Source: Ciona intestinalis (Eukaryota; Chordata; Ascidiacea; Phlebobranchia; Cionidae). Taken from it: DNA of 64,000 nucleotides. The notes beneath the pieces are model-generated. The model was not told where the DNA came from. It saw only the letters and a list, made by a program, of their open reading frames with translations, and made no database searches. This document shows, piece by piece, positions 59,903 to 64,000 of the stretch. The stretch is taken from contig NC_020175.2 in the NCBI RefSeq assembly GCF_000224145.3, positions 4,220,363 through 4,284,362 of the forward strand, given 5' to 3'. Numbering within the stretch: the first letter of the stretch is position 1; each line of letters begins with the position of its first letter. The position numbers and the translations under genes are program-made.

Positions 59903-60689
59903 CTATTTCATATTTTCACATCATAAGCTGCTGTTATGTAGCGTTTGCCAAAACAACTCAAATGACTGGACTGAAAACGCTTCTAAGAAACACTGACAGT
60001 CCATAACCATGAAATAACTGCACTCTCTTTGTTATTGACGCATTTATAAGGAAAAGGGCGACTGCTCTTCGTGATTCGTGTCATGCAATTGCGCACCGTC
60101 ATGCGGTTTCTTATGAATCGTTCAGGTTCTGTGTTAATGTGCGCCTTTATTATCTATACCGATAAAAACAAAACGCCTGCTGAAAATCACGGCTGATTTT
60201 AAACCCGGGATTTTCGATGGTATTAATTAATTTAAATGCCATTTATAAAAATAATGACCTACAAAGTTGCCTTTATACTGTGAAAATCCCGTATTATAAC
60301 GACTGACGTTGCTAGGCCAAGAAAGATGAAAAACATTAAAGTTATCCCGTCTTTCCCACCCCTCTATGATCACCCGTTATGTTATTTTACTCTCTTATAA
60401 ATTCGCCATACATTCTTTAAAATATTTTTGTATACTTTATTTTATAGTATTAAAAAAATACTGGTTCGTATATACGACGCAAACCGACAACGAGAAATGC
60501 AAATACGAATGCGCTTATAAATACACCTAATATGGCAATACTACGTGACTCATAACACGAGTATATGTAATATTCCAAGAACTGGTAACACTTCAGATGT
60601 TATGCATTGGGATATGTATATATAGAAGTGCATAAACAAATTATTGCACAATTTAGTGTTTGTAACTACATTTTAATATTAATAATCAC

Positions 60690-60815
60690 CAATAAAGTAA
60701 CGTATGTAGTAGCTATAAGTGGGCACGAGGTGAATAAGACGGAACATCCGTTATAACTATGCTGTCATTTTCCGGCCACGCTTGAATTAAGCAAGTTTAA
60801 TTAATTTATTCATGA
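60690..60815 (+). repeat. SINE 3'-body fragment
   Basis: AGTGGGCACGAGGTGAATAA, GACGGAACATCCGTTATAAC and TTTTCCGGCCACGC match the SINE 3' half. Confidence 0.6.
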
Positions 60816-60865
60816 AGCTTAAAGTATACCGAATTAGGATAGGTACACACACTGGTTTAAATAAA

Positions 60866-62113
60866 TTACATTCTTGTTTTAATCACAGTGGCATACAGCG
60901 AATTCACATCTGGAACCTGCTGCACTAAAACATCGTCATATGTAGATTCGTTCTTATTTTCCTGCTCATGTACAAATGTGGGATCTGCCGAAACTTGGTT
61001 GAGGTTGGTCTCTCTGTTGCCCGTGTCCAAGTTACTGGCTCGATCAACAGGAACATTCTGAGGAAGTTTTCCTCGTTTACATAGCAGTACTACAATGCCG
61101 ACAGCGCAAAGAAAAGCGAAACCAGAAAGGGAGACAATCAAAGGCAGCATGGTTGAACTGCCACCTGTAGGTTGTGGTGTTGCATTTACTGAAACAGTTG
61201 ATAATAAGTTAAAAGTGGTGTTAGATGCGGTAGCGACAACAGAATTATAGTAATTGCTGGTTGTTGTTCTAGTAATTTCTGTCATTTCAATATTTTTAAC
61301 TGAAGAAACCGTAGTCGGGTCTATACTATGCTGCAAGTTAGGTCTGGTTGTTGTTTTTGCTGCTGAAGTCGCACAAGCCACAATACATGACCGAACTTCA
61401 CTAGACACTTCTTGTGAACAATATGTAGTGGCGCTTGCTTCTGTTCCGTCACTATAGGTGCATTTGCGTGTCCAGGTTTGCTTACCACTGCTGTTACATG
61501 GGTTGTTAGCTATACAAGTTTGTGGTTTCCAAGCAGTCCAAGTCGGACTGACCAAACCAGTACAAGCTTCAGTCTTCGTAGATGATGTATGAATAATATT
61601 TGACGCCACGCAGTATTTCTCATTGACTGCTATACCGTCACAGTCGAGGCATTTCCGCACTAATGTCTTGCTCGGAGAATTTTCAATTTTAGGCAACGCA
61701 GGACAACTTACACTCACAATCCAACTGCCCCATGCGTACTGGTTGCATGCTTTCTTCGTGTACTGAAAGGAGCAAGACATTGTTTCTGGAACGGGGTCTT
61801 GTGACTCACAATAGGGGTTCACAGTGACTGTATTTTCATTACAAACACCACTACAAGCACTTAAATGGTTATATCTGCACGTCCAACCAGATTTTGCTTC
61901 TGAATGAGTAACTTTATATTCAGTTTTTCTCGTCCTGAGATCAGCTGAGCAAAACGAGCTTGTTCTATTCACATGCCATTTAAATAAAGCGCAATTGCTG
62001 TCAGTATAAGGTCCATCATTTACACTGCTTGCTATTTCCCATTTGGCGCAGCCGTATGTACCATACAACTGAACAACCACAAATAAAAACACAACTTTTG
62101 ACAGAAATCTCAT
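60866..62113 (-). CDS. Type I membrane protein with TSP1-like repeats and two ITIM-type motifs
   Basis: This is a single-exon ORF of 415 aa starting at Met 62113. A signal peptide (FLSKVVFLFVVVQLYGTYG) is followed by a Cys-rich N-terminal region (to about residue 125) and two thrombospondin type 1-like units. One starts WGSWIVSVSCP and includes RKCLDC; the other starts PTWTAWKPQTC and includes GKQTWTRKCTY, ending EVRSC. A Ser/Thr-rich stalk (about residues 250-320) leads to one transmembrane helix (about 322-344, LIVSLSGFAFLCAVGIVVLL) and a 70-residue cytoplasmic tail. The tail holds STYDDV (Y392) and SLYATV (Y407), both fitting the ITIM pattern [S/I/V/L]xYxx[I/V/L] with 15-residue spacing. 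ITIM tails recruit SH2 phosphatases in inhibitory immune receptors. No named ortholog was recognised; the ligand is unknown. Confidence 0.8.
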   Translation of the reverse strand: MRFLSKVVFLFVVVQLYGTYGCAKWEIASSVNDGPYTDSNCALFKWHVNRTSSFCSADLRTRKTEYKVTHSEAKSGWTCRYNHLSACSGVCNENTVTVNPYCESQDPVPETMSCSFQYTKKACNQYAWGSWIVSVSCPALPKIENSPSKTLVRKCLDCDGIAVNEKYCVASNIIHTSSTKTEACTGLVSPTWTAWKPQTCIANNPCNSSGKQTWTRKCTYSDGTEASATTYCSQEVSSEVRSCIVACATSAAKTTTRPNLQHSIDPTTVSSVKNIEMTEITRTTTSNYYNSVVATASNTTFNLLSTVSVNATPQPTGGSSTMLPLIVSLSGFAFLCAVGIVVLLCKRGKLPQNVPVDRASNLDTGNRETNLNQVSADPTFVHEQENKNESTYDDVLVQQVPDVNSLYATVIKTRM

Positions 62114-63043
62114 TTTCTCAAAGTGGCCTCTGATGCTTACGCTTCAATATTCTAATGCAAAGAATACATAGATAGTCAGCTGCAGGAAACATAATATAGT
62201 CCTGTATTTAGTTCCTTATCCTAGCTACATGCGCGCCAAATTTAATCGCATGTTTATTTTATAATTATTTTATAAAAACACCCACAAAGCTTACTAAAAT
62301 ACATCTCTGTTTATGTTGTCTATTCTTAGCAGTGTATCCTCTTACGTAAAACAAGATACTATAACTTAAATGTGTGGGCATGCACTGTGTACCAAACATT
62401 GTAATCACCTTTTTATATTTTGCAGGAGCAACCGATATATTCATCACAACGATGAGCCAATATCTAAATACAAATTGGTAAGCAGCCATCTTGTTTTTAA
62501 GCAATTCAATCGCTCAATTTGGAGTTAATTTTATGCATCTTGTCTGGTATTAGTATAGGGTGGGGGGACATGGGACACCTTTTCGATCAATTTTCTCGTC
62601 CCATTTGGCAGTAAATATAGAACGTTTAAATAATTATGAAACCGCATCCTAGCGACTCCCATAGACCCTTCTTGATTGGTTACAACACCATCAGGATATT
62701 TATTATGTAATAAAGGTCCCCCCCCCCACCCTACTGTATAGTGCTTGGACGAGCGTCTTAAAAATACTTTGTTACCGAAACTTAACGTACATAGCGGATG
62801 ATTTGATTGGTTGTGGTTAAAACGGAGATGGCTGCGGACCAGTCTGTGTTTTATTAATATACAACGCTACAATATTCGTTTGGTTAGGTCCAATTCCCAC
62901 ACTTCGTTGAAATCTAATACATTTATTATTATCTTCGCAATAAAATATAAAAGTAAATCTCACGAAATTTTACTCGTTTTAAATTATTACTTAACAATCT
63001 AAAATTGCAGTATACGTACAAGTCCGTTTAAATTTACACGCGT
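62114..63043. other. Intergenic between the two TSP1-type genes
   Basis: It contains the MITE at 62551-62742 and otherwise AT-rich sequence with no supported ORF. The 5' flank of the complete gene lies near 62114-62250. Confidence 0.5.
62551..62742 (+). mobile_element. MITE copy between the two TSP1 receptors
   Basis: TAGTATAGGGTGGGGGGACA opens the copy and a run of C followed by ACCCTACTGTATA closes it. The interior is of the standard family type. Confidence 0.85.
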
Positions 63044-64000
63044 TTATAGTTCATCTGGCTGAAACGACTTTTGTTTTGGTCCGGTATAAGTTTTATCATA
63101 TTCATATACACCTTCAGGTGCCGTTTCTGTATTGGTAATAGATGTATCTATATTTTCCAATGGTGCAACCGTTACAGGGGGTTCTGCATTTAAGCACTGC
63201 TGTTGCGGGCGTCGTCTTTTGTAAAGCAAATATGCAATAACGACACCAACTAAAATGATAAAACTCCCGAGCTTACGCCCACTATAACTGGTACAATAAC
63301 ATATGTAAATCTGTTTTCACTTAGATAGTTTATTACTGTTGTTGTATCAACCGTTGTGCAAACTTTTACTACAGCAGTGCAAGACCGACTTTCACTGAAA
63401 TTCCCTTGCGAGCAGTATTTAGTTTCAACTGCTTCTGTTCCATCTCTATAGGTGCATTTGCGCGTCCAGGTTTGAGTACCATTGCCATCACATGAGTTAT
63501 TAGCTATACAAGCTTGTGGTTCCCAAGTTGTCCAAGTTGGGCTGACCAAACCAGTACAAGCTTCTGTTTTCGTAGATGATTTGTCAATAATATTCAACGC
63601 TGAGCAATATTTTACGTTTACTTCTCTATCATCACAGTCATAGCATTTTCTTGTTAAGGTTTTATTAGATTGATTCTCGATTTTTGCTTCCATAGGACAA
63701 CTTATGTTTACAAACCATTCACCCCATTTGAACTCGTTGCATGCTTTCTTTTTGTATTGAAATGTACACCATACGGTATTGCCTTTAGTACACCCAGATA
63801 CAACGGTCACAACACTAGCAGGACACTGACCGGTACAATTGTCCAATCCACTGTGATAAAAGCAAGTCCAACCCAGCTGTGGCACAGGCTGTATAACCTC
63901 ATACTCCGTTTTTTTCTGCGTTAAATTAGCCGAGCAAAACAAAGTGGTTCTCGTAACATTCCATTTAAATATACAATTAGTAGAATGTTCTGTATTAGCA
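63044..64000 (-). CDS. Paralogous TSP1-type membrane protein, partial, frameshifted in the membrane segment
   Basis: The gene runs off the window edge, so the N-terminus is missing. The ectodomain closely follows the neighbour: shared landmarks are CSANLTQKKTEYEV, WGEWFVNISCP, TLTRKCYDC, SSTKTEACTGLVSPTWTTW and GTQTWTRKCTYRDGTEAVET. The frame of the ectodomain stops within the membrane segment (VIVPVIVGVSSGVLSF, stop at about 63250). The other frame continues as a hydrophobic run, then LLYKRRRPQQQCL and a tail ending KSFQPDEL with stop at 63044-63046. One missing base near 63273 would join the two into one plausible transmembrane helix. The tail is unlike the neighbour's: it has tyrosines (GVYEYDKTYTGP) but no ITIM. 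It is either a recent pseudogene, an allelic or sequencing error, or a diverged partner receptor. Confidence 0.7.

Larger units (their letters stand above)
59571..60865. other. Intergenic between the GPCR and the TSP1 receptor
   Basis: It holds the 59703-59902 MITE, a MITE end fragment near 60338-60368 (CCGTCTTTCCCACCCCTCTA) and a SINE 3' fragment at about 60690-60815. No ORF is supportable. The right end presumably includes the 3'UTR of the TSP1 receptor. Confidence 0.55.

Noticed and set aside
61254..61457. Plus-strand ORF of 67 codons
   Set aside because: Antisense shadow of the TSP1 receptor coding sequence.
63255..63282. 27-nt intron (GTAAGC...TTTTAG) as an explanation of the frameshift
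   Set aside because: It is far below usable intron length, and its removal leaves the wrong downstream frame, so a one-base change is simpler.

Overview
The window reads as invertebrate chordate DNA, almost certainly a sea squirt of the genus Ciona and probably the C. intestinalis/robusta group. This is inferred from compact genes with many short GT-AG introns, clear chordate orthologs (KIRREL, TMEM120, NIPSNAP, D-glutamate cyclase, an adhesion GPCR), an AT-rich background, and two abundant repeat families. One repeat is a ~190-200 bp MITE with inverted ends like TATAGTAGGGTGGGG; the other is a tRNA-derived SINE with A and B boxes. I recognise the MITE as typical of Ciona, but no search was run. 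The sequence is an assembly with three N gaps (5633-5682, 8234-8393, 50888-50937).

Layout. 0-6 kb, minus strand: a short secreted protein resembling C16orf89/UPF0764 (1199..58), then a THAP zinc-finger gene (5863..2579) cut by a gap. 6.5-13 kb: two D-glutamate cyclase (DGLUCY-like) genes in tail-to-tail inverted orientation. The plus copy (6508..9144) keeps the C-terminal glycine-rich motif but has no visible first two exons. The minus copy (13050..9689) has all seven exons but carries a 2-bp frameshift in exon 2 and has lost that motif. 13.05-35.77 kb: about 22.7 kb with no supportable gene and almost no repeats, lying upstream of both flanking genes. 35.77-41.98 kb, plus: a complete 13-exon KIRREL/nephrin-like Ig cell-adhesion gene (889 aa). 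42.83-45.32 kb, minus: a complete TMEM120 gene (340 aa, 10 exons). 45.85-48.35 kb, plus: a complete NIPSNAP gene (276 aa, 9 exons), head-to-head with TMEM120. 48.96-59.57 kb, minus: a complete 21-exon adhesion GPCR (930 aa) with a signal peptide, Cys-rich modules, Thr-rich stalk, GAIN domain, GPS and 7TM; its 7TM region contains an 833-bp exact duplication around a gap that looks like an assembly error. 60.87-64 kb, minus: two tandem type I membrane proteins with thrombospondin-1-like repeats. The complete one carries two ITIM-type motifs in its tail; its neighbour has a different tail without them and a frameshift in its membrane segment.

Exon models were built by hand from splice signals and reading-frame continuity. 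For KIRREL, TMEM120, NIPSNAP and the GPCR the exon lengths sum to whole codons, which supports them. The genes do not form one pathway; the functional themes are D-amino-acid metabolism, adhesion/signalling receptors and membrane or mitochondrial proteins. The strongest candidate for something undescribed is the ITIM-bearing TSP1-type receptor and its differently tailed paralog.
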